From positions 992,001 through 1,056,000 of the forward strand of contig NC_063071.1 of assembly GCF_022605165.1 (NCBI RefSeq): a DNA stretch of 64,000 bases, written 5' to 3'. The DNA comes from Purpureocillium takamizusanense. Lineage: Eukaryota > Ascomycota > Sordariomycetes > Hypocreales > Ophiocordycipitaceae. The position numbers and the translations under genes were made by a program. Positions 1 through 11,985 of this stretch are shown here, one piece after another. Below the pieces are notes generated by a model, which was not told the DNA's origin, made no database searches, and worked only from the letters and a program-made list of their open reading frames with translations. Position 1 is the first letter of the stretch; every line of letters begins with the position of its first letter.

Positions 1-698
1 TTCTTGTGTAGCATAGCGCTGACCGCGCTGATGTTTGTGAAGCCGCCGACGAAGAGTGTCCGCGATGAAAGAGGGCGGGTTGGTGGCGAGCGTGTAAACC
101 GGGCAGCGGCAGAGAGCCACTTGCACCCGGAATAGAGTGTACACTTACCTTGCTGAATATATATCATAATTCGCCTTTACACCTCGTGAGGTCAATCGCG
201 AGACGGAAAATGCGTGTAGTGTGCGATAGCCGAGAATACATTTCCGCCTCACGACCCGCTTCCCTCCAGCCAACACAACGAACGAGCCCTTGATGAGCAC
301 GGCAAGCCCCGCGAGACTAACTGCTGACGCCAGTCGAGACCTTCACCGAATGAATGGCTCCGGCCGCCTTGTGGGGTTCCAACGGGCAACCGACGCAACG
401 AGCCACGCCAGTGCCATGCGCGGCCTCGGGTCGAGACCTGCCCGATGCGGCTCCGTGGTAAGCAAGCCTCCGGGTACGGGGACCGCATCGGATGGTTGGC
501 GCGGGCCGAGTAGCCCTCCTTCGCAAAGGGTCGTTTCGATACTTTTTGTAACCCTTTCTGGACCGTCTGAGGGGCACTGCATGAGCTCTCGTATATATGG
601 AAAGCCTTCTCTGGTTTGCTTCTTGGCGCGGGCGCGTGCATCGTGGCTGGTTTGAGGTCTCGGTCGTCGACTCTTACTTATAGAGTTGTTGAGAAACC
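1..698. other. Upstream intergenic region, no gene seen
   Basis: Open frames here on both strands overlap one another, lack family-like composition and show no splice logic. I see no gene. The last 100 bases form the probable promoter and 5' leader of the ABC transporter. Confidence 0.5.
592..598 (+). promoter_or_regulatory. TATA-like element before the ABC transporter
   Basis: A TATATAT run lies about 100 nt upstream of the ATG at 699, a typical distance for a fungal TATA box with a short leader. This rests on position and sequence only. Confidence 0.35.
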
Positions 699-3600
699 AT
701 GGCCCGCAACGACACAGACTGCGGTGATGGCGCCTTCGGGCCGGGCGTCTGGAGCCAAGGCTGTCGAGGCGGCTTTGACTTTACCTGTGAGTCTCCCCTG
801 TCATGCGCGTCAAGCAGTGAAGCCTACATATTGTCGTGCTGATGCATCAAAAAGTGACGTTCGAAGAAAGCATACTCACAATCCTTCCCGCCGCCGTCTT
901 CCTTGTCGTGGCCGGTGGCCGTTGCGTCTACCTCTTCCGTTCCCCAGACAAGACCAAACGCGAGGCAACGTATACTCCCAAGCTGGTACGCTGACTAGAT
1001 ATGGAAACCCCCGTTCGCGGCCAAATTCATCCCCGGCTAATCGAAATCAGATCACGGGCTGCTTGTATGCCGCCCTCAACGTCGCGCTTCTCGCCGTCGT
1101 CGCATCATCTCCCCGCCAGGTCGGCTTCACACTCGCCATCGCCGCCACCGTGCTCAGTCTCCTCGCGTCCTTCACCATCGTCATCCTCTCCCACGTCGAG
1201 CACGTCAAGTCCATCCGCCCGTCCTTCTTGCTTACCATCTATCTCTTCGCCTCGCTTCTCTTCGACGCGGCCCGTCTGCGCACCGAGTGGCTCGTCGCCG
1301 CCTCCGCCAACTCGGCCTACGCCGGCGTCCTCTCCGCGTCCGCGGGGCTGAAGCTCTCCCTCTTGGTGCTGGAGACGGTCGAGAAGCGCAGCATCTTGAT
1401 TACCGGCGGAGCCAGCCGGTCGCATGAGAGCACCAGCGGCCCGCTCAGCCGCGGCTTCTTCGTCTGGCTCAACCCGCTGCTCATCACGGGCTGGGCGACG
1501 GTGCTCACCAACAATGACCTGCCGACCATCAACGAGAGGCTCTCGTCGAGGCGCCTCGACAGGCGCTTCGCCACCAAGTGGGACAAGGCGACGGCTGGGG
1601 GACGCAAGCCAATGCTGTTCTTGACGACCCTCAACGTGCTCCGATGGGAGCTGCTGAGCATTGCCCTGCCGCGCGTTGGGATCATTGGCTTGAGCATCGC
1701 ACAGCCGTACTTGGTGTCGAACGCCCTGCGTTTCTTGTCGATGCCCAGCGGTGAGGCGACGACAAATCTGGGCTACGGACTGATTGGCGCCTTTGCATTT
1801 GTCTTCATCGGCTCCGCGGTACGCCTCCCACCGTTTTCCCTTTATAGAGCAGTTTGGAGCTGACGAAACAGATACTCACTGCCTGGCACGAGCACCTCAC
1901 TTTCCGCGCCGGCGCCATGATCCGTGGCGGCCTCATCTCTCTTATTTACCGAAAGATGGTCCGCCTGCCCACCAAGCAACTAAGCGAGTCATCGGCCGTG
2001 TCGCTCATGGGCAACGATGTCGAGATGCTCACAGAGCGCATCAACATGCTGCTCGTCGAGTCTTGGGCAAACACAATCACCGTCGCGATTGCCATGTGGA
2101 TGCTTACGCAACAGCTCGGCGCCGTGTCTGCGGCCCCGATCATCATGAGTTTGAGTGAGTCGGCGTGCGAGACTCAAGTGTGTTATGTACTTTGGCACTA
2201 GAACTGACGGGATAGTTTGCTTGTTCCTCAACACCATGATCGGCCGCCTCATGGTTCCTCGCCAGATCACGTACCAAAAGGCGACCCAAGACCGCATCAA
2301 CTTCACGTCCGAGGTGTTGGGCTCGATGAAGGCCGTCAAGATGCTTGGCTACACTGACACCTTTGCCAAACTCATCGAGACGAAGCGCGACAACGACATC
2401 AACTCTGGCAAGCAGTTTCGTCTTTTGAATGTGTGGGCCAATGTCATCAGTAAGTGTCAACAGCTTGGAAGCCTTTCCCGTGGATTGTTCGGGACTGACA
2501 ACTTTCCATAGCCAACGGCAACTTTGCCCTTACCCAGACGGCGACTTTTGGTGCGTACGCCATTGCCGCCAAGGTATCTGGCTCCGCGTCCTTCTCTGCC
2601 GCACAGGCCATCACGGCCGTCTCGATCCTCAACGTCATGATGTTGCCCCTCAGCTTCTTGCTCGGCAGCATTCCGTTCTCCTTCTCGGCATTTGGCTGCT
2701 TCAAGAGGATCCAGGAGTTTCTCCTCTTGCCCGAGCGCGTTGACAACCGTGATATTCGGTCGGGGTTTGGCGACGGCATCTCCGTGCGGTCCGCGGACGG
2801 CTCGTCGACCGACGGTGTCGAACTGCAGTCATTCAAGCGCAAGGCAGACTCTTCGGCCTCTGTGGCGATCACAGGAGGCAACTTTGACTGGGGCGAGAAG
2901 CCGGTTCTGCGTGATATTCACACCACGCTGCCCCAACACCAGACGGGCTCCCTGACCATGATCATTGGGCCAATCGGATCTGGAAAGTCGACCTTTCTCA
3001 AGGCCATACTTGGTGAGACGGCATCCTCGAGCGGCCATGTTTCTTTGAGCTCCCCGGCCGTGGCTTTCTGCGACCAAACCCCATGGGTGCTCAACGCTAC
3101 GATCAGAGAGAACATCATTGCGGAGACGGAAGGGTTCAACGAGTCCTGGTTCAAGGCCGTCGTCGAGGCGTGTGACTTGGCCGTCGACCTTGGCCGCTTG
3201 CCCGACGGCGCCGCGACTATCGTCGGCGACAAGGGCTTGAAGCTCAGCGGCGGCCAGAAGCAGCGTATTGTGAGTTTGGGTCGACACCGCCGTGTGACTT
3301 ATACTAATTCGAAGAGCAGGGTATTGCACGCGCAGTTTACGCGAGGAAGCCCGTGGCCATGTTTGACGATGTATTCAGTGGGTTAGACAAGGTCACGGAA
3401 AAGACCGTGTTCAACCGCGTCTTTGCGCAAGACGGGTTGCTGCGGAGGAGCGGGACTTCCATCATCCTCGCGACGCACGCTGGTACGTGATGTTGGCGAT
3501 ATGCGCAGCTTGTTCCTTTGCTCACAATGCACAACAGTGCATCATCTTCCAGACTCTGACTATGTCATTGCGCTCAGCAAGGATGGATCGATTGTTCAGC

Positions 3601-6059
3601 AGGGCAACTTTAACGATCTGCGTTCCAGGGAAGGCTACGTGCGGGAGCTCGATATCTCGCTGTCGCACTCGGACAAGCCTGATAAGGGCGCCGACGAGCA
3701 ACACGAAGATGGCGACAGCAGCAGCTACGAGAAGCAGCAGGCTGCCACAGAAGAGATCGAGGAGCCTCAAGGCCGCGCCAGTGACCGAAGCACCTTCAAG
3801 TACTACCTTGCATCGGTAACTTGGTTAAACATTATCCCCGCGGGCTTGTACATTGTACTGCACACGTTCTTCTACATGTTCCGGTGTAAGCTCCCACTTG
3901 CGATTGCCCAAGCTCGACCAGCCTCTCTGACCAGTGTGATATAATAGACATCTGGCTCACCTGGTGGGGCGAAGGCAAAGGCCATGCAAGCACCGATGTG
4001 GGCTATTGGCTCGGCTTGTACGTGTTCATGGCCGTCGTCGAGATTGCAGGTGTTTCCCTGGCCATCATGTAAGTGCCCCCATGGCCAGCTTTCATATGGA
4101 AGCTTAGCTTTGAGACGAAAACGCAATCTTGTGATGATAGCTGACGAATCCTAGGCAAGGATTACTCTTCATGGGTCCGACGAGTGGAAAGACGTTGCAC
4201 ACTAGAGTGCTCAACGCGGTCATGAAGTGAGTTTGTGTCACCAGACCAGAACCTGGGATTCGGGAGTGCGCCTCGGCTGACTGAAATACAGTGCACCCCT
4301 TTACTTCTTGTCCAAGCATGAGACAGGCTCGCTCGTCAACCGGTAAGTTGACGTTTTTATTTTTGTTTTCCAGGCTGATTGACCGTCTGCTCACACCTTC
4401 GTAGGTTTAGCCAAGACATGAGACTCGTCGACATTGTGCTGCCTATTTCCCTCAGCGTATTTATGTTTGGTCAGTCTTACGAATACCGACTCGTACTGCT
4501 GGTCTGACGTTTTGAATAGAAGTGACGTTGTGCTTTTCCGTCGCTGGCCTCGCCATCAGCGCCGTGAGCTATTTTGCAATCTGCATTCCCTTTGTCGCGG
4601 CTGTCCTCGCCGTCATCCAGCGATTCTATGTCCGCACGTCGAAGCAGCTGCGTCTCTTGGAGTAGGCCACAATGCCCGACTCAGTTGCAGATGACTAGGC
4701 TAACCGATATTTAATAGAATTGAGCACAAGGCCCCGCTGTACTCTCATTTCCTCGAATCCATCAATGGCCTCGCCACGATACGCGCTTTCGGCTGGATCG
4801 GTCCCTACGTCGAAAAGGGCATGGACCTCGTCGACAACGCGCAGAAGCCGTCGTATCTGCTCTACTGCATCCAACGCTGGCTCACCCTGGTCCTCGACCT
4901 TGTCGTCGCCGGGCTTACCATCTTGCTGGTAGCGTCTGCGGTCGCTCTGCGTGGCAAGGTCAACCCGTCGCTGCTGGGCATCGCGCTCGTCAACATGATG
5001 GATCTGGGCAACAACCTCAAGGGCATCGTGCTGCAGTGGTCGACCCTGGAGACGTCGCTGGGTGCCGTGACGAGGATCAAGAACTTTTCGGAGAATGCGC
5101 CCTCCGAGAGCCTCCCCGAGGAGACAAGAGTGCCGAGCGCGCGGTGGCCAGGCCGCGGTGACTTGGAGCTCCGGAACGTATCCGTGCAGTATGAGTAAGT
5201 CGTTCAGCCCAACCATAAATGATCCGAGTAGACCGAAACTTTGACTCATCACACTCTCAGCTCTACCGAGGAACCTATTCTGCACAACCTCTGCATGAGC
5301 ATAGAGCACGGCGAAAAGATTGGACTTTGCGGACGTAGCGGTAGCGGCAAGAGCTCCACCATCCAGGCTCTGCTGCGTCTCGCCAACATTGTCGAAGGCC
5401 AGATTATTCTCGACGGCGAGGACATAACACGCGTGCCGCGCTCGCTCCTCCGCGAGAGGCTCAGCTGTCTGACGCAAGAGCCGTTTCTCTTCACGAACAC
5501 GATCCGCTTCAACATGGATCCGCTCAGCGAGCACAAGGACAGCGATGTAGTGGCGGCACACGAGCGCGTTGGCTTATGGACGGTGATTCGCACGAAGCTC
5601 GGGGACGAGAAGCAGTCGCCCCTGGACGAGAAGATGGACGAGACGTTCTTCTCGCATGGGCAGCGACAGCTGCTTTGCTTGGCACGGGCGCTGTTGAAGC
5701 GAAGCTGCGTCCTTATTCTAGACGAGCCGACAAGCAGGTATACACTTTGTCCCGAAAACTTCCCTCGGCTGAAATATTGGTCGCTAACCTGCTGTAGTGT
5801 TGATGGTCAAACAGACGCCAAGATCCAGGAGGTGATTCGCACAGAGTTCAAGGATCGCACCATCGTCATGATTGCGCATCGGCTTGACACGTTGCTAGAC
5901 TTTGACAAGGTGGCGGTCCTAGATAGGGGATCGCTGATGGAGTACGACTCGCCGGGGCGGTTGCTGCGCGACGCAGATAGCTACTTTGCGCGACTATACC
6001 GAGCCGAGACGTCGAGGGGACGAGACAAGGAGGCGCCTAGCAGGGCAACAGACATATGA
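699..6059 (+). CDS. ABCC-type (MRP-like) full ABC transporter
   Basis: Likely an ATP-driven exporter of conjugates, drugs or secondary metabolites in the plasma or vacuolar membrane. I join 16 exons: 699-786, 855-985, 1051-1818, 1872-2154, 2217-2449, 2512-3270, 3320-3482, 3538-3885, 3948-4068, 4155-4226, 4292-4342, 4405-4469, 4520-4661, 4718-5194, 5261-5737 and 5798-6059. They give an intact 1479-residue protein, normal for fungal ABCC. The order is an N-terminal membrane region (TMD0-like), TMD1, NBD1, TMD2, NBD2. NBD1 has Walker A GPIGSGKS, signature LSGGQ and Walker B ending FDDVFSGLD. NBD2 has GRSGSGKSS, a diverged signature FSHGQRQ and Walker B LILDEPTSS. NBD1 has Asp where the catalytic Glu would sit while NBD2 keeps Glu, the usual ABCC asymmetry. 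The ATG at 699 was chosen because it opens with the conserved Cys-Gly-Asp motif of the family. The substrate cannot be read from sequence. Confidence 0.93.
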
Positions 6060-7140
6060 GGCGGAAGCCCTCGTTATATATGCAATGTTTACATACGTGT
6101 ATGCTGCCAGGACTGCATGTGACTCTCAGCACACAACTGTCCACGGATCTCGTATCTACTGGAGTGAAACAGGTGGAGATGGTGGCAGCCTTGGCAACGA
6201 GCAAGGCTTGATGCTCGCCGTGCCAAGCTGGAAGGATCAAATACAATGGCAGACTACCTCCAGATGAGAGCCACAAGTCGCTGTCCTGACGACCGTGGCG
6301 GGTCAGGGGTCCTGGCCGGGAAATGGCCCCGGACTGGATGCGAGGCTCCGGGGCGGGGATCTTCGGTAGGCGCTGATTCCATGCTTCGGTAGAGTACGTC
6401 CAGGTACGCATACATAGCTATATGTAGTCGTAAAGATGCATTGGGAGGTTGAGTAAGAACCAACAAACATACTGAGCGACGGGTTATAAACTTCAAGAGA
6501 GCCAAGCAGAGCTTGTTTTGCGGCGGCTGAAACGGAACGTGATGTACAAAGTAGTTAGGGCGTTAGTTTTGTCATTGACCACTGAGTTCTTCACCGAAAG
6601 TGGTTGGGTCAGGGCAAGCCTCATCCATCGGATGGAAGAGCCTGCTCCCCGACTGGGCGCTAGGGAGACAGCCAACGTCACGTCGCCCGGATGGTTTTAT
6701 TTTCCAGATCTGGTATCCTCCGAGATGCGGGGCATCACTCCCTGTCACCTTCCTTCGTGCGTCCATACGTGTATTGCACTCGCGGTGCGTTGACGACTCT
6801 GGTCATCAGCCGGCAACAGCAGGATCCCTGGCGGCGAGACGGAGCATCGGCACAAGAAACTTTTTATGCAGATGCAAGCCCCCTCTATGAACATATATGG
6901 ATAATTGGATAAACACGACAAATGAATCTGTGGTATGTAGCCTGTACTTTGCAATGTAGGCTACCAAATGAGGTTTTACATCTTCGACTCCTTTTCGCTC
7001 GACAGCGTTCACACTACCTACCACGCCACAATTGTACTATAGCTGCCACTTACCACCAGGCGTTGACGTAAGGTATTGACACATTCGTGAGGCTGACCAA
7101 AAGAGCAATTCGCCCCTGAAAGTAGCCGACACACGCGGCA
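6060..7140. other. Intergenic region, no gene seen
   Basis: The 3' flank of the ABC transporter and the promoter side of the methyltransferase. Only short, unsupported frames occur. A TATAAA at 7209-7214 could be a core promoter element but lies inside my tentative gene start, so it argues for a later start. Confidence 0.4.
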
Positions 7141-8164
7141 ATGACCTGGAACGACCGATATCGTAGCTACCTTGAGCCGTGGGACCCCGTGAAATATGGC
7201 ATTTGGGGTATAAATGCATTCCCGATATTTGCTAAGCCGAATTCCCAATTTAATTGGAGAATACCCTCCGCCGGAAGCTGACATCACGTCCCAGCCGTGT
7301 CCACGAGCGCCAAGGAGGCGTTCCAGCATGGCAGCTATCGCGTCCTCTTCAGCCTATCTCAGCTCCTTGACCTGGGCTGCTACAAATGGTTCAAAGTCCT
7401 CAGTACGTTACTCCGAACTACGATGTGTGTTGGGGCCGGATGTGTGCGACCTAACTTGCTGCCAAGACGAAAATTTCGTCCGCTTCGAGACAAACAAGAC
7501 GGCCATTCCCAAGCTCGTCCCTCAATGCTGTGGCGTTGTGCTCGAGCTCGGCCCCGGGCTGGGCAACCAGCTGTGTCGCTATGACAAGAGCAAGGTAGCA
7601 CGCATCGTCGGCGTGGAATGTAATCCTCACTTCGCGCCAGACTGTGAACAGCAGATCGAGGAGCAGGGGCTGCGTGGTATCTACGAGCTCGTCGTCAGCG
7701 GCGTTCAAGAGAGTGACGTCCTTGAAAAGCATGGCATCACGGCAGAGAGCCTCGATACCGTGCTTAGTATCCAGGTGCTGTGCTCGGTGCCCGATCCGGA
7801 GGCCATGGCCAAGGAGCTGTACCGCCTGCTCAAGCCCGGCGGCAAGCTGATCTTCTGGGAGCATCATCGTAATTCGGACTGGCTGACTGCGACGGTGCAG
7901 CGTAAGTCACACTGTTCAATCACGTCCTTCGGCATGTCACGGTTCGTGTTGCGAGGCCGCGGCGACTCAGTCTGCTAACCGGGACTAGATCTCTGGAATC
8001 CTATTTGGTGGCCGCTCATAGGGGGCTGCAACATGACGCGTAATATGAGAGCGATCCTTGCCTCGGCCGGGAGGTGGGAGAACTATGACAGCATTGAAGG
8101 GGATGAGCAGCCTTGGAGCATGCTGCCAAGAGTATGGGGAGTGTTAGTCAAGCCGAGGGCATAA
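7141..8164 (+). CDS. SAM-dependent methyltransferase, METTL7-like (start unresolved)
   Basis: A class I methyltransferase of the METTL7-like type. Motif I reads VLELGPGLGNQ, followed by VGVECNP (the acidic residue that binds the SAM ribose), a motif-IV-like segment SLDTVLSIQVLCSVPDP and the post-motif LLKPGGKLIFWEH. Two introns are well supported: 7403-7466 (GTACGT donor, CTAAC branch point) and 7902-7988 (GTAAGT donor). The second joins TVQ to a tail with NPIWWPLIGGCNMTR, like the conserved GGC segment of METTL7 proteins. The first exon is in a frame without an ATG after a stop at 7279. A further acceptor at 7294 with its own CTGAC branch point suggests another 5' exon, possibly starting at the ATG at 7141. 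The alternative is an unspliced start at 7328. Substrate unknown (small thiols or lipids are known for METTL7 relatives). Family call good, N-terminus poor. Confidence 0.72.
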
Positions 8165-8705
8165 AATTCCATGCCAGATGGACCCGAGTCCCAAGAGGTC
8201 AAACGCAAGGCAGTTTTCAATATGGATTTCAACAAAAGCCAACCTCGCAAAGTTTATAGACCCAATGCAACAGCCTAAGCAGAGAATGCGATGCTGGACC
8301 ATTTTGTGCATAGCTATATGTCGCGCCCCGTGAGAACATTCCCACGGGCAGACACTCGGATCGGGGGCAACATAAGACACGTGGAACACGGCGGTGACCC
8401 GCGCCGCGGACTCAGACGCTCTGGGATTGCTCTTGCTGGATCTGTCTGGTGTGACTAGGCATTGAATATGCATATTTATCTGTGGTCTTGTTTTTTTCGC
8501 AGCTCAGTGATGAAGTATTGACAAAGGGAGGAGACTGGACGCCATGAGGCGATTAATGCATGTGACATGGCCCCTTGCAACTTTAGTATCCCGTCGTAAT
8601 AGAATAGAAAGCAGATATCAGTTCCATTGGTTAAATTTAACAACCTCAAAAACGGTTCATGTGTCTAAAGATATACAGATGACAACTGCATTCAGGCTCC
8701 ATGGT
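8165..8705. other. Convergent intergenic region, no gene seen
   Basis: Lies between the methyltransferase 3' end and the 3' end of the small Cys-rich gene on the other strand. No supported coding frame or RNA seen. Confidence 0.4.
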
Positions 8706-8966
8706 TCATGAAGCCGATTTGCCGCCCTGGCGCATGCGCCTCCTATGTTCACGGTCGCGCTTCTTCTTTAGGTCCGCAGCATCCTTCGAGTTGCAGGTGA
8801 AACAAAGGATATACGGGGGCGACGAAGGCTGTCTGAGGTATTTAGTGCCAGTCAAGTGAAGCATGCCGCTTCGCTGTCGCGCATAGCATTGGTCTGCCGG
8901 GATCGTTTGAACCTCGACGTCAGCCTGGCACCTATGACACTTATAGAGCTGTCTGATCCAGCACAT
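8706..8966 (-). CDS. Small Cys-x2-Cys protein with basic tail (copy A)
   Basis: An 86-residue protein of unknown function. It opens MCW, has CHRC near residue 11, a central Cys, a GTKYL segment, a second CFTC pair near residue 61 and a Lys/Arg-rich C-terminus (KKKRDREHRRRM). The two pairs could bind one zinc. I chose the internal ATG because its opening (Met-Cys, six residues, Tyr-x-Cys-x2-Cys) matches the neighbour at 9936-10166; the frame is open further upstream to 9077. The shared layout (Cys pair, middle Cys, G-x-x-YL, Cys pair, basic tail) marks the two as related. No signal peptide is seen. Expression evidence would be needed to be sure either is real. Confidence 0.45.
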   Translation of the reverse strand: MCWIRQLYKCHRCQADVEVQTIPADQCYARQRSGMLHLTGTKYLRQPSSPPYILCFTCNSKDAADLKKKRDREHRRRMRQGGKSAS

Positions 8967-9935
8967 TGTTCGCGCGTTGGGTTTTGTATAAATAGCTGTC
9001 CAAGTGTTCAAGTTATTATCGGTACCAGGGGAGTCTTTGCGCGCAGAAATCGACCAGTTTACATGATGATAGATCATGGGAGCTCTTGGATTTTATACTC
9101 GCAGCAAACATACAGTGATTCGCGGTTCTACCTCGATGATACATGGCCATAACAACGGCCGACCTCAGAGTGCGCATCACAGAGCGCTAGGCCTCGTGAT
9201 TAACGGCTGCTGTCAATATGGGGACCAACCAATTCAAAGGCATCGGCTTTACTCTAAGCGATGGAGCCGCTGGGTCAATCTAGCCTTGAGTCTTGCAACG
9301 TGAGTTTGGATGATAATATCTTCGCAAGGGGATTTTCTTGGGGTGTGCAAATGGTCCTCTCCTCGAGTATATTAAGTAATGGGTATCCAAAATGCATATA
9401 TGCGCTCTGATAGGCCTGGGCTGTCAACACGCTTTCACAATGTTCATGGTTAAGTACTTGACATATAACTTGCCATCTGACCAATACCTCGTGCAAGGCG
9501 CCTTAAGTGATGTTCTAGGTTCTGACTATTGCTATGGGGCTGTAAGTTACTTATAAGAGATAGGAGCTTTGTCACTTGTATTTATGAGTTGCCCTGATTT
9601 ATGTGTCAAGTACAAATGTGAGCTTGCTGTATGTACTTAAAGTCACTCGAACTGGACTACACGCCGACGTGGGTATGCAGCTGAGGGCTGCCATCACTTC
9701 TGGAACACACAAAAAAATAGATGAAGGCTAAATAAGCAAAAATTAACCCTGGGCGGATTCGAAAGCCACCCGAGGATTCTAGTCTGCCTTTGTCGGGAAT
9801 CTACTTCTTCGTCCCCCGAGCCTCCTCTGCCCCTCTCGGGCTTCTACTTCTTTCTGTTCTCCACCTGCCTCGCCAACTTCCTAGCCTTCTTCTCTCTCTC
9901 CCGCTCCGCTTCCACCAGACTCTCGTGGCTTTCTT
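8967..9935. other. AT-richer spacer, no gene seen
   Basis: Somewhat richer in A+T and TA steps than the flanking genes, with no supported frame. The stretch about 9800-9930 is very pyrimidine-rich on the plus strand; on the minus strand it encodes the basic segment that follows the stop codon of the next gene. Confidence 0.4.
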
Positions 9936-10166
9936 TCACAAACCGCGGCGGCGAGGCGGGTACTGGACCTCCTTCCCCTCAGCGCAATGCTGGTCGCAAT
10001 ACAATCGGTCCGACTTCTCCTCAAGGTATTTTACGCCCCTGCAGCGATCCCGACCCCTGGATCGAGCCTTCGCCGGCCCGCATAGGACGGGCTTGACCGT
10101 GTCGAAATATGAAACCCTGCTACCGCAATTTTGACAAATATACCACTTCTGGGTGTGAGTGCACAT
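9936..10166 (-). CDS. Small Cys-x2-Cys protein (copy B), possibly truncated
   Basis: A 76-residue protein of unknown function opening MCTHTQKWYICQNCG, with a Cys pair, middle Cys residues, a GVKYLEEKSD segment and a second CDQHC cluster, the layout of the copy at 8706-8966. The frame ends at a TGA after PPRRRGL. In the same frame just past the stop come about 20 basic codons, including REKKARKLARQ, and then a second stop near 9850. That basic stretch looks like the C-terminal tail of the sister protein, so the TGA may be a recent nonsense change, a read-through site, or part of a very short intron (a GT..AG of 35 nt exists but breaks the frame). The ATG at 10166 has no in-frame alternative upstream. 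Confidence 0.45.
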   Translation of the reverse strand: MCTHTQKWYICQNCGSRVSYFDTVKPVLCGPAKARSRGRDRCRGVKYLEEKSDRLYCDQHCAEGKEVQYPPRRRGL

Positions 10167-10993
10167 CTTGCAAAGGTAGTCTTCTGGGGTGGATGTTCCT
10201 GTTGTGTGAATTTCTGGTCAAGTTGAGGTTTGATGCGGTTGTGAGTCGAGGTTGGTGTGGTTGTGATTGGCTTGAGAGTGAGTGGAAGGATTGATACCAG
10301 ACGTCAGTTGACACGAGGCGCGACCCATGCCGTAGTTATATACAAGCCAGCAAGCAGACTGATAGCTCCACGGTCATTCTGACAAAAGAAGATGTCAAGA
10401 TCTATTTCCTGTGTGTCTCCTTGTCGTTCATTCAAGTCCCATTCTTTGAGTTCAATGCGAGGTCTCAACTACGGCCGGGGCGGCGGTTGAAAGCACAGGC
10501 GCAGCAGCGTTCACGGCCAGACCAGACAAGATTACACACTAGACAATGGTGCCACATGAAGAGTGCCGATCAACTTGCGGTTAATTGTGGATCAGACTGC
10601 AAGTTCCTAACCGCCCGCAAACTTGCACTCGGGATAGCGGCATGCGGCTACGTACCGCCTCGCCATGGCGTCTGGTGGAAGCGGGCCGAGTCGTGACATC
10701 ACCGTTGCGTTCGCCGCGCATTGCTGGCCAAGCCCTTGACGATCCACGTGTGTGAACGGCGTTCAATTCATCCACAATGCACGTCATCCGCTTAGTAAAG
10801 CGTTTCTTTCTCATGTAAATAGCTTGAAGCTCCTTCTGCTCCAGCTCTCTGTTCAGTGCATTGCTTTCACTTTATTGAACACCAGACGCCCACTTGCTGT
10901 AAAAGCCAAGTACTCAACCCGAATCCCCCTCCCCCCCGCGGCGTCACGCAACGCAACAACTCGTTACTTCCCTCAAACGAAGCATCATTCAGC
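10167..10993. other. Divergent promoter region, no gene seen
   Basis: Separates the minus-strand Cys-rich gene from thioredoxin. A frame antisense to the leader has no ATG start. No RNA gene recognised. Confidence 0.4.
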
Positions 10994-11556
10994 ATGGTCG
11001 TCCATAACGTTCGGTCGTAAGTAGTGCTTGCCCCTACAATCGTTCAGCGATGGCGTCTGGTTGGGCGCCCGGCCCAATAGTTCAATCGGGGCACCCCCCT
11101 GCGTCCAGCCTGGTGCCGGTTGATGCAAAATAAAAACAAACGGCATACAAACATATGCAAGCTGAGCTGACGGCACGCCATTAGAACCGAGGAGTTCAAG
11201 CAGACACTCAAAGACAATGAAGTAGTCGTCGTCGACTTCTTCGCCACATGGTGCGCCCCGTGCAAGACCATTGCACCGGTGTTTGCTCAGTTCGTTTGGG
11301 CCTTATGATGCCCCCCCTGGGCGAACGATCGATTTTGATCTAACAAAAGCTTCACAGCTCATCCCAGCTCGACAAGTTCCAGAACATCAAGTTCATCAAA
11401 GTCGATGTCGACGAAATGAGCGACCTGACACAAGAATTGGGCATTAGAGCCATGCCCACGTTTCATCTGTACAAGAATGGGAACAAAGTCAAGGATCTCC
11501 AAGGAGCGGATCAAAAGGGTTTGATCGAGCTCTTTGAGGTTGGAGCTGGCGCATGA
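10994..11556 (+). CDS. Thioredoxin, active site WCAPC
   Basis: A 108-residue cytosolic-type thioredoxin, a dithiol reductase kept reduced by NADPH-thioredoxin reductase. Exons are 10994-11016, 11185-11289 and 11358-11556. The short first exon encodes MVVHNVRS, and the join gives the conserved start of strand 1 before [16 protein letters not shown]. Later landmarks are KFIKVDVDE, the cis-proline loop [11 protein letters not shown] and the C-terminal amphipathic helix. The active site is Cys-Ala-Pro-Cys, not the usual Cys-Gly-Pro-Cys; Ala at this place occurs in some thioredoxins and should raise or lower redox potential only modestly. No presequence is visible, so cytosol or nucleus is likely. 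Confidence 0.93.
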
Positions 11557-11985
11557 GAGACAATTGTTAGGGGAAAGAGGAATGGTAAACAATAGACGTC
11601 TGGTCGTTTTTCGTACAGATTCCAGGCTCCGCTCAAGCTGCGAGACCACCGTGGTAGGGCTCTACCCGAACGTTTTGACCCTCTTCCAACCACATTATGC
11701 TGGAGATGGCTTCGAGATGCGCATCCGAGCCAGCAAACAAGGTTTGACGTTGTGAGTGTTGCCGCATGTGTATTTGAAGTCTGATCAAGTCAACGGTGGG
11801 CACATTCGACTGATGTGAGCCGTTCGACCGCAAACCCCCCCACACGTCGGTATTAACGATAATCGGGGTCGTGTCACAGCGCTCAACTATAGCCAGTCCC
11901 ATAGCATTTGCCAGAGGGTATGCTCTCTTATTCAAGGCTACGTCGTGCGGGTCGGGACCTCGGCCAAAGGCATGCTATCAGTTCC
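11557..11985. other. Convergent intergenic region, no gene seen
   Basis: Lies between the 3' ends of thioredoxin and the gasdermin-like gene. No supported frame. Confidence 0.4.

Noticed and set aside
4695..5561. 288-codon minus-strand frame
   Set aside because: Antisense to the transporter's second half, where splicing and ABC motifs on the plus strand are unambiguous.
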